A DNA stretch of 15,012 nucleotides, taken from the NCBI GenBank assembly GCA_030039095.1, contig JASHQP010000568.1, positions 1-15,012 on the forward strand, given 5' to 3'. Source of the DNA: Streptosporangiaceae bacterium (GTDB taxonomy: Bacteria > Actinomycetota > Actinomycetes > Streptosporangiales > Streptosporangiaceae). Positions within the stretch are counted from its first letter, which is position 1. The number at the start of each line of letters is the position of its first letter. The position numbers and the translations under genes are program-made. Shown here one piece after another: positions 1 to 9,655 of the stretch. The notes beneath the pieces are model-generated. The model ran no database searches. It was not told the DNA's origin and worked only from the letters and a program-made list of their open reading frames with translations.

Positions 1-2130
<2,130 letters not shown>

Positions 2131-2173
2131 GCGGCATCGCCCGGCCGATCGCGTCCAGGCACGAGGGGTTCCT

Positions 2174-3982
2174 TCACTTCGTCAGGTACCAGTTCTCGGG
2201 GGTGAGCGACTCGATCGGGCTCTGCGGCAGGGTGCCGTGCAGGTTCTTGCTGATCTCGGATATCTGGTAGACGGGCTGCGGCATCCACAGCACCGGGACC
2301 TGCTGAGCGAGGTAGTTCTCGTACGTGGTCAGCGTGCCGGGACCGTGCACGGTGGCGGCGATTATCTTGTCCGCCTGCGCGTCGGAGTAGTTGCTGGAGT
2401 TCGAGCCCGAGCCGGTGGCGAACAGCTGGTCGCCGGTCGGGTACGGGTCCACCCCGTAGGTCCAGCCGCCGCCGTAGTCGAGCATCTGCCAGGAGCAGGA
2501 CGCCTGCGTCTTGGTACACGGGGCGAGCAGGCTGATCAGCGAGTCGAAGGGGGACTCCGTCAGGCTGATCTGGATGCCGGCCTGGGCGAAGGCGGACTTC
2601 AGCGCCTGCATCTCCTCGCTGACCCAGACGATGCCGGTGGCATACTGCAGCGAGAAGCTGAGGGAGGTGCCCGCGGCGATGCCCGCCCCGCAGTGCCCGG
2701 CACCGGAGCCCGGTGACGTGCACGTGGTCAGGCCGCCGCGCTTGACGGCCCAGCCGTGGCTGGACAGCAGCTTGACGGCGGTCCCTGGCGAGTACGGCCA
2801 CGGCCCCTTGGCCTCGTAAGCGTCGATGTAGGGGTTGGACGGGATCACCGGGACCGGCCCGTAGTCGGTATGGCCGTAACCCTCCAGCGGGCCGTGGACG
2901 TACGCGGGCTCGTCGATCAGTGACTGCATGGCCTGCCGGATGTAGGGCTGCGCAATGAGCGGCCCGGTCTTCGGGTTCTGGAAGTTCATCAGGAAGAAGC
3001 TCGTGCCCCAGCCCTGCCATTGTGTGCTGGTGTAGCCGTCCGAGGCGAGCGCCGACGACTGCGACGCATCCTCCGTCGGCAGGTAGCCGTAGTCGATCGA
3101 GGTGCCCGAGCGCAGCACGTTGAGCTCGGAGGTGTCGCTGGTGAACGGCAGCTCGACGAAGTAGCTGAGTCTGGGCTTGTCCGGGCCGGCGTAGGCCTTG
3201 TTGGCCGCGAACTTGGCGTAGCCGGTGGTCTGGTAGCTGACCAGCTTCCACGGCCCGTCGACGACCTGCCACAGCGGATTGGTGCCGTAGCTGGCGAGGT
3301 CCTTGGACTGCGCGGTCAGGAACGCGAACACGGCCCTGGCCCCGGCGGTCGTCGTGTCGTAACTGCCCACCTTGCCGGAGGCCGAGGTCTTGTCCATCGT
3401 CTGAGTGGGCAGCGGGGTGATCTGTGACAGCTGGTCGTAGGTGAACCACGTCGGGTTGTACGACCCGGTCAGCGTCAGCACTATCGTCTTCGGGTTAACG
3501 ATCGTGTAGCTCTTCAGGTTGTCCGGGAACTCGCCGGGGATGTAGGCGGCGAAGTCGGCCTTGTTGGCCCGCAGCAGGTTGATCCAGAACGCGACGTCGC
3601 GGGCTGTCACCGGCTGCCCGTCAGACCAGGTGTAGTTGCCGAGGTGGATGGTGACCACGGAGTCGTTGTGGCTGTAGACCGGCAGCGCGGCGAGGCTCAT
3701 CGCCGGGTCGACGACGGGCTGTCCCTTGCCGTTGCCGATCCAGTACAGGGACCGGAACGACAGCCGCTGGAACTCCTCGATGTTGGCCACGCTGTAGTAC
3801 GCGCCGGTGAGCATCGGGAAGATGTAGTTCGGGGTGACCCCCGGCTGCTCGGCGAACGTGGCCGTCCCTCCGCTGGCGGGCTTGCCGCCAGCCCCTGACG
3901 TGCCAGATGACGAACTGCAGGCCGAGGCCATTAATGCCACGGAGGCAATGCCGGCGATCCCGAGCTGGAGCCTGCGTCTCAT
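2174..3982 (-). CDS. ABC-transporter substrate-binding lipoprotein, peptide/nickel (SBP_bac_5) family
   Basis: This 602-residue protein looks like the extracytoplasmic solute receptor of a peptide- or oligopeptide-type ABC importer. Residues 1-21 form a lipoprotein signal peptide (MRRR start, hydrophobic core, lipobox ASAC), with Cys22 as the lipidation site, followed by a Ser/Gly-rich tether. The mature part has the usual order for this family: TWSDGQPVTARDVAFWINLL near residue 120, VDGPWKLVSYQTTGYAKF in the middle, LIAQPYIRQAMQSLID and GYGHTDYGPVPVIPSNPY later. Four cysteines in the C-terminal half could form disulfides. The ATG is chosen because an AGGAGGT sits 4 bases upstream. No permease or ATPase gene is adjacent, so it is an orphan receptor or serves a transporter encoded elsewhere. 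Some stretches are notably less GC-rich than the neighbours (34 of 60 bases are G/C at 3481-3540). The substrate cannot be told from sequence. Confidence 0.9.
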   Translation of the reverse strand: MRRRLQLGIAGIASVALMASACSSSSGTSGAGGKPASGGTATFAEQPGVTPNYIFPMLTGAYYSVANIEEFQRLSFRSLYWIGNGKGQPVVDPAMSLAALPVYSHNDSVVTIHLGNYTWSDGQPVTARDVAFWINLLRANKADFAAYIPGEFPDNLKSYTIVNPKTIVLTLTGSYNPTWFTYDQLSQITPLPTQTMDKTSASGKVGSYDTTTAGARAVFAFLTAQSKDLASYGTNPLWQVVDGPWKLVSYQTTGYAKFAANKAYAGPDKPRLSYFVELPFTSDTSELNVLRSGTSIDYGYLPTEDASQSSALASDGYTSTQWQGWGTSFFLMNFQNPKTGPLIAQPYIRQAMQSLIDEPAYVHGPLEGYGHTDYGPVPVIPSNPYIDAYEAKGPWPYSPGTAVKLLSSHGWAVKRGGLTTCTSPGSGAGHCGAGIAAGTSLSFSLQYATGIVWVSEEMQALKSAFAQAGIQISLTESPFDSLISLLAPCTKTQASCSWQMLDYGGGWTYGVDPYPTGDQLFATGSGSNSSNYSDAQADKIIAATVHGPGTLTTYENYLAQQVPVLWMPQPVYQISEISKNLHGTLPQSPIESLTPENWYLTK

Positions 3983-3986
3983 CCTG

Positions 3987-3993
3987 ACCTCCT
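3987..3993 (-). promoter_or_regulatory. Ribosome binding site of the substrate-binding lipoprotein gene
   Basis: On the minus strand this reads AGGAGGT, a near-perfect anti-16S match, separated by four bases (CAGG) from the ATG at 3982-3980. It fixes the start and keeps the signal peptide with its MRRR leader intact. Confidence 0.8.
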
Positions 3994-4036
3994 GTGGTCG
4001 CTCGATCCCCCTCCTGTCCCTACTTTCCTCACTTTC

Positions 4037-4046
4037 CAGATATCTG
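4037..4046. promoter_or_regulatory. 10-base perfect palindrome in the divergent lipoprotein/cupin intergenic region; possible operator
   Basis: CAGATATCTG is a perfect inverted repeat in the short AT-richer region between two divergent genes. Next to it on the left is the 7-base direct repeat ACTTTCC at 4022-4028 and 4031-4037, nine bases apart, the second copy abutting the palindrome. Such symmetry in a divergent promoter region fits a repressor or activator site for either gene. No regulator gene is adjacent, and a 10-base palindrome can occur by chance, so this is tentative. Confidence 0.3.
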
Positions 4047-4078
4047 CCTGTTTATGCGGGTGAGTATCGTGGCCGACC

Positions 4079-4084
4079 GGGAGG
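4079..4084 (+). promoter_or_regulatory. Ribosome binding site deciding the cupin start
   Basis: GGGAGG lies five bases before the ATG at 4090. The upstream in-frame ATG at 4054 has no comparable purine-rich site, so 4090 is preferred. Confidence 0.65.
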
Positions 4085-4089
4085 ACGTC

Positions 4090-4446
4090 ATGAGGGTGAT
4101 CAACGACGCCGGGCGGTTCACGCCCCCGGCCGGGCAGGACCGCAACCACTGGATCGAGCACCTGCGCGTGAGCGATCTCAGCGTCGGCACGTACTCGGTC
4201 CCGCGCGGTGGCGTGGACGACCAGGTGCCGCACACCGAAGACGAGATCTACGTGGTGATCAGCGGCCGGGCGGTGCTCCAGGCCGGCCATGAAGGGGGAG
4301 GGGCGGTGGGCCGGGCGGCAGTCGGCCCCGGATCGGTGATCTACGTGGCCGCCGGCGAGGAGCACCGGTTCACCGACGTCACCGAGGACCTGGCGGCGGT
4401 CGTGCTGTTCGCCCCGGCCGAGGGCAGCAGGGAGCAGGCGCGCTAG
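4090..4446 (+). CDS. Small single-domain cupin protein (cupin_2 type)
   Basis: This predicted 118-residue cytoplasmic protein consists almost entirely of one cupin beta-barrel. Motif 1 is visible as PHTEDEIYVVISGRA, with His and Glu in the usual HxxxE metal-ligand spacing. Motif 2 is visible as GPGSVIYVAAGEEHRF, with the conserved Gly and metal-binding His. Single-domain cupins of this size include small isomerases, dioxygenases and ligand sensors, and nothing here tells which; there is no DNA-binding domain. The start at 4090 is chosen for its GGGAGG site; ATG 4054 in the same frame would add 12 residues. It is divergent from the lipoprotein gene, and its TAG stop shares bases 4444-4445 with the TAG stop of the opposing glycosyltransferase. 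The fold is confident, the function unknown. Confidence 0.8.
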   Translation: MRVINDAGRFTPPAGQDRNHWIEHLRVSDLSVGTYSVPRGGVDDQVPHTEDEIYVVISGRAVLQAGHEGGGAVGRAAVGPGSVIYVAAGEEHRFTDVTEDLAAVVLFAPAEGSREQAR

Positions 4447-5633
4447 TCGCGCTGGCCCGCCGGTATCGTGCGGCCCTTCCACTGCCCGCCGCGGCCCAGA
4501 TGGTAGCGGCGGGCCGAGTCGGCGGTCATCGCCGCGTACAGCATCGCGATCAGCGGCAGGCACGGCGCACGCCACACCGAGAGCCGGTACAGCCGCAGGA
4601 TCGGGACGTAGCTGACCGCCATGATCGCCCAGCCGGCCAGGCCCGGTACGGCGACCCAGATGGCCGTGCCCCCTCCGGCGGCCACCCAGGCCAGGCCGCC
4701 GATCGCCGCGGCCGGCGGCAGCGCGTACAGCCAGAGCAGGCCGAGCAGCGTGCCGGCCAGCGCGAACGGCGAGTAGCGCAGCTGCGTGTAGGCGCTGCGG
4801 GCGATCATGTCCCACAGACCGGCCAGGCTCGGGTACGGCCTGCGGCTGACCACGCTCGTGGTGAGCCCCAGCCAGCAGCGCACCGGGTTGGGCGGGCTCT
4901 TCAGCAGCCGGCCGAGCGCCACGTCGTCGATGCGGGCGCCGCGGATCCGTTCCAGCCCACCCGCGGCCTCCAGCGCGTCGCGCCGCACCAGCATGCACCC
5001 GCCGGCGGCAGCCGCGGTGCGCGCGCCTGGCTTGTTTACCCGCCGGAACGGGTAGAGCTGCGCGAAAAAGTAGACGAACGCCGGGACCAGCAGCCGCTCC
5101 CAGGGCGTCGCCGCCCGCAGCAGCGCCATCTGCGAGACGAGCCCGCGGTCGTCGCCCTCCGCCGCCCGGACCAGCGCGCCGAGCGTGCCCGGCGCGTAGC
5201 CGATGTCGGCGTCGGTGAACAGGACATACCGCGCGTCGCCAGCGGCGCGCACCCCCTGCGCCATCGCCCACACCTTGCCCGCCCAGCCGGCCGGGGTCGG
5301 CCGACCCGCCACGAGGCGTAGCCGTTCAGGCAGGCTCTCCCGAGAGAGCGACCGCGCGATCTCCGAGGTCCCGTCGGAACTGTCGTCATCGACGAGCACA
5401 ACGCAGAAGCTCCCGGGGTAATCCTGAGAGAGCAGGGTCGGCAGGGTGTCGGGCAGGATCGCCGCCTCGTTCCTGGCGGGCACGACCGCTGCCACGCTCG
5501 GCCACGCCGCGGGGCCGGCGGCCGCGGGCGGCAGCCGCTGGCCGGTGCGCCAGTAACCGCCGTGGCCGGCCACCAGGTACACCCAGGTGACAGCGGCGAG
5601 CACACACGCGGCGGCGAGTATCGGCACCGGCAC
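4443..5633 (-). CDS. hpnB: HpnB-type (hopene-associated) family 2 glycosyltransferase, membrane protein
   Basis: This is a predicted membrane-bound GT-A fold glycosyltransferase that transfers a sugar from a nucleotide-activated donor. With the GTG at 5633 it has 396 residues. An N-terminal membrane segment (about residues 4-22) is followed by the GT2 domain: PSVAAVVPARNEA, the nucleotide-binding Asp cluster VLVDDDSSDGTSEIA (Asp82-84), the DxD motif TDAD (140-143), the TAAAAGGCMLVRRDALEAAG acceptor-region motif, and GARIDDVALGRLL (Asp236-237). Several hydrophobic segments follow at the C-terminus. This motif order, with LYPFRRVNKPGARTAAAAGG and SAYTQLRYSPFALAGTLLG, is typical of proteins named HpnB. 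No squalene-hopene cyclase or other hopanoid gene is in the window, so the link to hopanoids is by family only. The frame stays open to an earlier start at 5747, but that would leave only 11 bases before uvrC. GTG 5627 is another possible start. Confidence 0.85.
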   Translation of the reverse strand: MPVPILAAACVLAAVTWVYLVAGHGGYWRTGQRLPPAAAGPAAWPSVAAVVPARNEAAILPDTLPTLLSQDYPGSFCVVLVDDDSSDGTSEIARSLSRESLPERLRLVAGRPTPAGWAGKVWAMAQGVRAAGDARYVLFTDADIGYAPGTLGALVRAAEGDDRGLVSQMALLRAATPWERLLVPAFVYFFAQLYPFRRVNKPGARTAAAAGGCMLVRRDALEAAGGLERIRGARIDDVALGRLLKSPPNPVRCWLGLTTSVVSRRPYPSLAGLWDMIARSAYTQLRYSPFALAGTLLGLLWLYALPPAAAIGGLAWVAAGGGTAIWVAVPGLAGWAIMAVSYVPILRLYRLSVWRAPCLPLIAMLYAAMTADSARRYHLGRGGQWKGRTIPAGQRD

Positions 5634-5746
5634 AGCCTGGCATACCCTGGGCCAGCGCCGACCGCGCGGATCAGCGTATCCGGCAAATTCGGCACATGGC
5701 TGCCGACCCGCCGCGCTGGCTCGCCGCTCGACCCCGGGAGCGCACA

Positions 5747-5752
5747 TAGAGT
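5747..5752 (+). promoter_or_regulatory. Candidate -10 element of uvrC, spaced for a leaderless transcript
   Basis: TAGAGT fits the actinobacterial TANNNT -10 pattern. It ends six bases before the GTG start of uvrC, so transcription could begin at the start codon itself. No convincing Shine-Dalgarno sequence precedes this GTG, which agrees with a leaderless message. A good -35 at normal spacing is not apparent, so confidence is modest. Confidence 0.35.
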
Positions 5753-5758
5753 TGCTGC

Positions 5759-7783
5759 GTGGCAGATCCGCACGGCTACCGGCCGGCCCCCGGCTCGATC
5801 CCCGAGTCCCCGGGCGTATACCGGTTCCGGGACGAGCGCGGCCGCGTCATCTACGTGGGCAAGGCCAAGAACCTGCGGTCCCGGCTCAACTCCTACTTCG
5901 CCGACTTCGCCGGAATGCACCCGCGCACCCAGACCATGGTGCGGTCGGCCGCCGCGGTGGACTGGACCGTGGTCGGCACCGAGGTCGAAGCGCTCCAGCT
6001 GGAGTACTCCTGGATCAAGGAGTTCGACCCGCGCTTCAACGTCAGGTACCGCGACGACAAGAGCTACCCGTACCTGGCCGTCACCATGGACGAGGAGTAC
6101 CCGCGGGTCATGGTGATGCGCGGCGCGCGGCGCCGCGGGGTGCGGTACTTCGGCCCGTACTCGCACGCCTGGGCGATCCGGGAGACCGTGGACACGCTGC
6201 TGCGGGTGTTCCCGGTGCGGACCTGCTCGGCCGGCGTGTTCAAGCGGGCCGGCCAGATCGGCAGGCCCTGCCTGCTCGGCTACATCGGCAAGTGCTCGGC
6301 CCCGTGCGTCGGCCGGATCGACGCCTTGTCCCATCGGCATCTGGCCGAGGAGTTCTGCGACTTCATGGCCGGCCAGACCGGGAAGTTCATCCGGAGGCTC
6401 GAGACCGAGATGCGCCGCGCCTCCAACGCCGAGGAGTACGAGCGCGCAGCGCGGCTGCGCGACGACATCCAGGCGCTGAACCGCGCGCTGGAGAAGCAGG
6501 CGGTGGTGCTCGGAGGCGGTACCGACTGCGACGTGATCGCGCTGGCCGAAGACCAGCTCGAGGCCGCCGTGCAGGTGTTCTACGTTCGCGGCGGGCGGGT
6601 GCGCGGGCAGCGGGGCTGGGTGGTCGACAAGGTCGAGGAGATCACCCCGGGCCAGCTCGTCGAGCAGTTTCTCGGCCAGGTCTACGGCGAGGACCCAGTC
6701 TCTCAGAGCGCGGCGTCCCGCCCCGAGCGCGCCGAGCGCGGGGGCCAGCGGCGGGCGATCGGTGACAGGGACCGGCCGGACGCGCCGGTGCCGCGGGAGG
6801 TGCTGGTGCCGGTGCTGCCGCCCGATGCCGAGGCGCTCGAGGAGTGGCTCAGCGGGCGCCGCGGCGGCCGGGTCAGCCTGCGGGTCCCGCAGCGGGGGGA
6901 CAAGAAGGCGCTGCTCGACACCGTCGCCAGGAACGCCGCCGAGGCGCTGGCGCTGCACAAGACAAAGCGCGCCAGCGACCTGACCACCCGCAGCCGCGCG
7001 CTGCACGAGATCACCGACGCGCTCGGCCTCGACGAGGCGCCGCTGCGGATCGAGTGCTACGACGTCTCCAACCTGCAGGGCACGCACGTCGTGGCGTCCA
7101 TGATCGTCTTCGAGGACGGCCTGGCCCGCAAGTCGGAATACCGCAGGTTCAGCATCCGCGGCTTGGACGGCACCGACGACGTCGCCTCGATCTACGAGGT
7201 CATCTCCCGCCGGTTCCGGCGGTATCTCGAGGAGCGCGAGGAAACCGGCGAGCTGGACGTCCTCGGCGACCGGGAAGAGAACGACGAGCCTCCCGGCGTC
7301 GTCACGCCGCCGCGCCGGAAATTCGCCTACCCGCCGAACCTGGTGGTCATCGACGGCGGCCCCGCCCAGGTGGCGGCGGCGGCCCGGGCACTCGACGAGC
7401 TGGGCATCGACGACGTCTCGGTCTGCGGCCTGGCCAAGCGCCTGGAGGAGGTCTGGCTGCCCGGCGAGGACAGCCCGGTGATCATGCCGAGGAGCAGCGA
7501 GGGCCTGTACCTGCTGCAGCGAGTCCGCGACGAGGCGCACCGGTTCGCGATCACATATCACAGGAAGAAGCGGTCCGCGGCGCTCACAACCAGCGAGCTC
7601 GACGCGGTTCCCGGGCTCGGCCCGGCCAGGAAGGCCACGCTGCTGCGGCATTTCGGCTCCGTCCGCCGGATCGCGGGAGCTAGCGTGGACGAGATAGCCG
7701 GCCTGCCTGGCATCGGGCCGCGCATCGCCGAGACGATCGCGGCGGCCCTGCACCCAGTTGCAAGCGGGGGAGGTACACCGTGA
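5759..7783 (+). CDS. uvrC: UvrABC excision nuclease subunit C
   Basis: UvrC makes both incisions around a lesion after UvrA2B damage recognition in nucleotide excision repair. The 674-residue product has the full domain set. A GIY-YIG nuclease occupies about residues 18-95 (GVYRF at 19-23, [13 protein letters not shown] at 31-43) for the 3' cut. A UVR UvrB-binding helical hairpin lies near 208-245 ([17 protein letters not shown]). The RNase H-like endonuclease for the 5' cut contains [11 protein letters not shown] (Asp435) and [10 protein letters not shown] (Asp532). Tandem helix-hairpin-helix motifs span about 613-670 ([19 protein letters not shown]). A charged linker around residues 318-345 looks clade-specific. 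The GTG start gives the correct N-terminus; there is no good ribosome site before it, and a -10-like TAGAGT lies six bases upstream. Its TGA overlaps the GTG of rapZ by four bases, so it heads the rapZ-yvcK-whiA group. Confidence 0.98.
   Translation: MADPHGYRPAPGSIPESPGVYRFRDERGRVIYVGKAKNLRSRLNSYFADFAGMHPRTQTMVRSAAAVDWTVVGTEVEALQLEYSWIKEFDPRFNVRYRDDKSYPYLAVTMDEEYPRVMVMRGARRRGVRYFGPYSHAWAIRETVDTLLRVFPVRTCSAGVFKRAGQIGRPCLLGYIGKCSAPCVGRIDALSHRHLAEEFCDFMAGQTGKFIRRLETEMRRASNAEEYERAARLRDDIQALNRALEKQAVVLGGGTDCDVIALAEDQLEAAVQVFYVRGGRVRGQRGWVVDKVEEITPGQLVEQFLGQVYGEDPVSQSAASRPERAERGGQRRAIGDRDRPDAPVPREVLVPVLPPDAEALEEWLSGRRGGRVSLRVPQRGDKKALLDTVARNAAEALALHKTKRASDLTTRSRALHEITDALGLDEAPLRIECYDVSNLQGTHVVASMIVFEDGLARKSEYRRFSIRGLDGTDDVASIYEVISRRFRRYLEEREETGELDVLGDREENDEPPGVVTPPRRKFAYPPNLVVIDGGPAQVAAAARALDELGIDDVSVCGLAKRLEEVWLPGEDSPVIMPRSSEGLYLLQRVRDEAHRFAITYHRKKRSAALTTSELDAVPGLGPARKATLLRHFGSVRRIAGASVDEIAGLPGIGPRIAETIAAALHPVASGGGTP
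7766..7774 (+). promoter_or_regulatory. Ribosome binding site of rapZ, inside the 3' end of uvrC
   Basis: GGGGGAGGT lies five bases before the GTG at 7780 and within the last uvrC codons. It supports the GTGA stop/start overlap and translational coupling of the two genes. Confidence 0.75.
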
Positions 7784-8673
7784 GGCCGGACGACCCGGCA
7801 GACGCGGAGATCAAGGCGCCCGAGATCGTCATCATCACCGGCATGTCCGGAGCGGGCCGGAGCACGGCGGCGAAGTCCCTCGAAGACCTCGACTGGTTCG
7901 TGGCCGACAACCTGCCGCCGGACCTGCTTCCGACGATGCTGGATCTTGCGCGCCGCGCCCCGGGCGCGGTGCCCAGGATCGCCGCCGTCGTCGACGTGCG
8001 CAGCCGCGCGTTCAGCAGCGACCTGAAATCTGTCGTCGGCGACCTCGAGGCCAGGGGCGCCCGGCCCTATGTCGTGTTCCTCGAGGCCAGCGACGAGACC
8101 CTGGTGCGCAGGTTCGAGAGCGTGCGCCGCCCGCATCCGCTGCAGGTGGGCGGCCGGGTCGTGGACGGTATCGCGGCCGAGCGCGAGCTGCTGCAGGGCG
8201 TCCGCGGCGAGGCCGACCTGGTGCTCGACAGTTCCCGGCTCAACGTGCACGAGCTGCGCGCCAGGATGCGGGACACCTTCGGCGGCGACGCGGAGACCGC
8301 GCTGCGCGTGAACATCGTGTCGTTCGGCTTCAAGTACGGGCTGCCGGTCGACGCCGACATGGTGGCGGACTGCCGGTTCCTGCCGAACCCGCACTGGGTC
8401 CCCGATCTCGCCCCGCTGACCGGACAGGACGACGAGGTCAGGGAGTACGTCCTCGGCCAGTCCGGCGCCACCGAGTTCCTCGATTCCTACGTCCCCGCGG
8501 TGCGGGTGACCCTGGATGGCTACCAGCGCGAGGGAAAGCATTTCGTGATGCTGGCGGTGGGCTGCACCGGGGGGAAACACCGCAGCGTCGTGATGGCCGA
8601 GCAGATCGCCGCCCGCCTGATGGGCTCGGGGGCGACCGTGCGCGTGGTGCACAGAGACCTCGGGCGCGAGTGA
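7780..8673 (+). CDS. rapZ: RapZ/YvcJ-family P-loop nucleotide-binding protein
   Basis: The family includes E. coli RapZ, an RNA-binding adapter that directs RNase E to the GlmZ small RNA, and Bacillus YvcJ, a nucleotide-binding protein. The actinobacterial role is not settled, so the RNase-adapter function should not be assumed. The 297 residues begin with a P-loop, [11 protein letters not shown] (Walker A at 21-29). Arg27 replaces the usual Lys, as I recall is typical of actinobacterial members. FVADNLPP follows at 40-47. The C-terminal RapZ domain is marked by [36 protein letters not shown] and the signature [11 protein letters not shown] (261-271). The GTG start overlaps the uvrC stop (GTGA) and has a strong ribosome site. 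yvcK begins 8 bases after the stop; the rapZ-yvcK-whiA order is conserved across Gram-positive bacteria. Confidence 0.96.
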   Translation: MRPDDPADAEIKAPEIVIITGMSGAGRSTAAKSLEDLDWFVADNLPPDLLPTMLDLARRAPGAVPRIAAVVDVRSRAFSSDLKSVVGDLEARGARPYVVFLEASDETLVRRFESVRRPHPLQVGGRVVDGIAAERELLQGVRGEADLVLDSSRLNVHELRARMRDTFGGDAETALRVNIVSFGFKYGLPVDADMVADCRFLPNPHWVPDLAPLTGQDDEVREYVLGQSGATEFLDSYVPAVRVTLDGYQREGKHFVMLAVGCTGGKHRSVVMAEQIAARLMGSGATVRVVHRDLGRE

Positions 8674-8681
8674 GGGATGGA

Positions 8682-9650
8682 ATGACGGATCGCCCTGGGC
8701 GACCGGTGAGCCCCAAGGTGGTGGCGTTCGGCGGCGGCCACGGCCTGTACGCGTCGCTGTCCGCGTTGCGCCGCGTCACCCGCCAGCTCACCGCGGTCGT
8801 GACCGTGGCCGACGACGGTGGGTCCAGCGGCAGGCTGCGCCGGGAATACGGGGTGCTGCCACCCGGCGACCTGCGGATGGCCCTGGCGGCGCTGTGCGGT
8901 GACGATGCGTGGGGCACCACGTGGAGCCGGGTCGTGCAGCACCGGTTCGCCGGCGAGGCCGAGCTCGGTGGCCACGCGGTGGGCAACGTCCTGATCGTCG
9001 CGCTCTGGGAGCTCCTCGGCGACACCGTGCAGGGCCTGGACTGGGTCGGGCGGCTGCTCGGCGCGCACGGGCGGGTGCTACCGATGGCCTCCGTCCCGCT
9101 GGATCTCGCAGCCGAGGTGGAGGGTGCAGACCCGGACCATCCGTACGAGATGACCACCGTTCGCGGGCAGGTGGCCTGCGCGAGCACGACCGGGCGGGTA
9201 CGGTCGATGTCGTTGATTCCCGCCGACCCGCCCGCGTGCCCCGAGGCAGTGGCCGCGATCGGGGCGGCGGACTGGGTGGTCCTCGGGCCCGGTTCCTGGT
9301 TCACCAGCGTGCTGCCGCACCTGCTGGTGCCGGGACTCGCCGGGGCTCTGGTGACCACGCGGGCGCGCAGGCTGGTCGCGCTGAACCTGGCGCCGCAGCC
9401 GGGCGAGACCGACGGGTTCTCGCCGCACGCACACCTGGAGGTGCTGGCCGACCATGCTCCGGAGCTGACCGTAGACGTGGTGCTCGCTGACCGCGGCGCG
9501 GCCAGCGGATCCTGGGCCGAGCTGGAGAAGGCGGCAGGCCTTCTCGGCGGCCGGCTGGTCCTGGCGGACCTGGCCATGGGGGACGGGTCGCCGCGCCACG
9601 ATCCGCGGCTGCTGGCAGGCGCGTTCGCGCAGATTTTCGAGGGGGAGTGA
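8682..9650 (+). CDS. yvcK: YvcK-family (CofD-like fold) gluconeogenesis factor / UDP-sugar-binding protein
   Basis: YvcK proteins share the fold of the F420 enzyme CofD. In Bacillus they are needed for growth on gluconeogenic carbon sources and normal cell-wall synthesis, and they bind UDP-sugars; mycobacterial relatives are called CuvA. The 322-residue product shows [19 protein letters not shown] (Gly-rich nucleotide site, residues 12-30), [14 protein letters not shown] (40-53), [31 protein letters not shown] and [18 protein letters not shown], all family signatures. The ATG at 8682 is chosen because GAGGG at 8672-8676 lies five bases upstream and Gly17 then starts the glycine-rich loop at the usual distance. 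The same frame stays open leftward through rapZ, but that extension is an out-of-frame shadow of rapZ. It lies between rapZ (8-base gap) and whiA (5-base gap). Confidence 0.95.
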   Translation: MTDRPGRPVSPKVVAFGGGHGLYASLSALRRVTRQLTAVVTVADDGGSSGRLRREYGVLPPGDLRMALAALCGDDAWGTTWSRVVQHRFAGEAELGGHAVGNVLIVALWELLGDTVQGLDWVGRLLGAHGRVLPMASVPLDLAAEVEGADPDHPYEMTTVRGQVACASTTGRVRSMSLIPADPPACPEAVAAIGAADWVVLGPGSWFTSVLPHLLVPGLAGALVTTRARRLVALNLAPQPGETDGFSPHAHLEVLADHAPELTVDVVLADRGAASGSWAELEKAAGLLGGRLVLADLAMGDGSPRHDPRLLAGAFAQIFEGE

Positions 9651-9655
9651 CGCCG

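Noticed and set aside
2131..2173. Possible terminator between gcvP and the lipoprotein gene
   Set aside because: I found only short GC palindromes such as CGATCG and no stem with a T-tract in these 43 bases.
3994..4089. Longer N-terminus of the cupin frame, including ATG 4054
   Set aside because: It lacks a ribosome site and runs through the divergent promoter region; GGGAGG before 4090 supports the shorter form.
5634..5747. 38-residue N-terminal extension of the HpnB-type glycosyltransferase
   Set aside because: It would start 11 bases from uvrC, has no ribosome site, and is not hydrophobic or family-like. The GTG at 5633 immediately before the membrane helix is preferred.
5634..5758. Divergent promoter for hpnB
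   Set aside because: TACGCT occurs on the minus strand but with no -35 at workable spacing, so I could not support a site.
5036..7753. 905-codon open frame on the minus strand opposite uvrC and overlapping hpnB
   Set aside because: It is a GC-bias shadow: low-complexity Arg/Ala/Gly/Pro composition, no recognisable domain, and it lies opposite fully conserved uvrC and hpnB coding sequence.
7758..8681. Long N-terminal extension of the yvcK frame across rapZ
   Set aside because: The extension is Arg/Gly-rich and overlaps rapZ out of frame. The family N-terminus and a ribosome site place the start at 8682.
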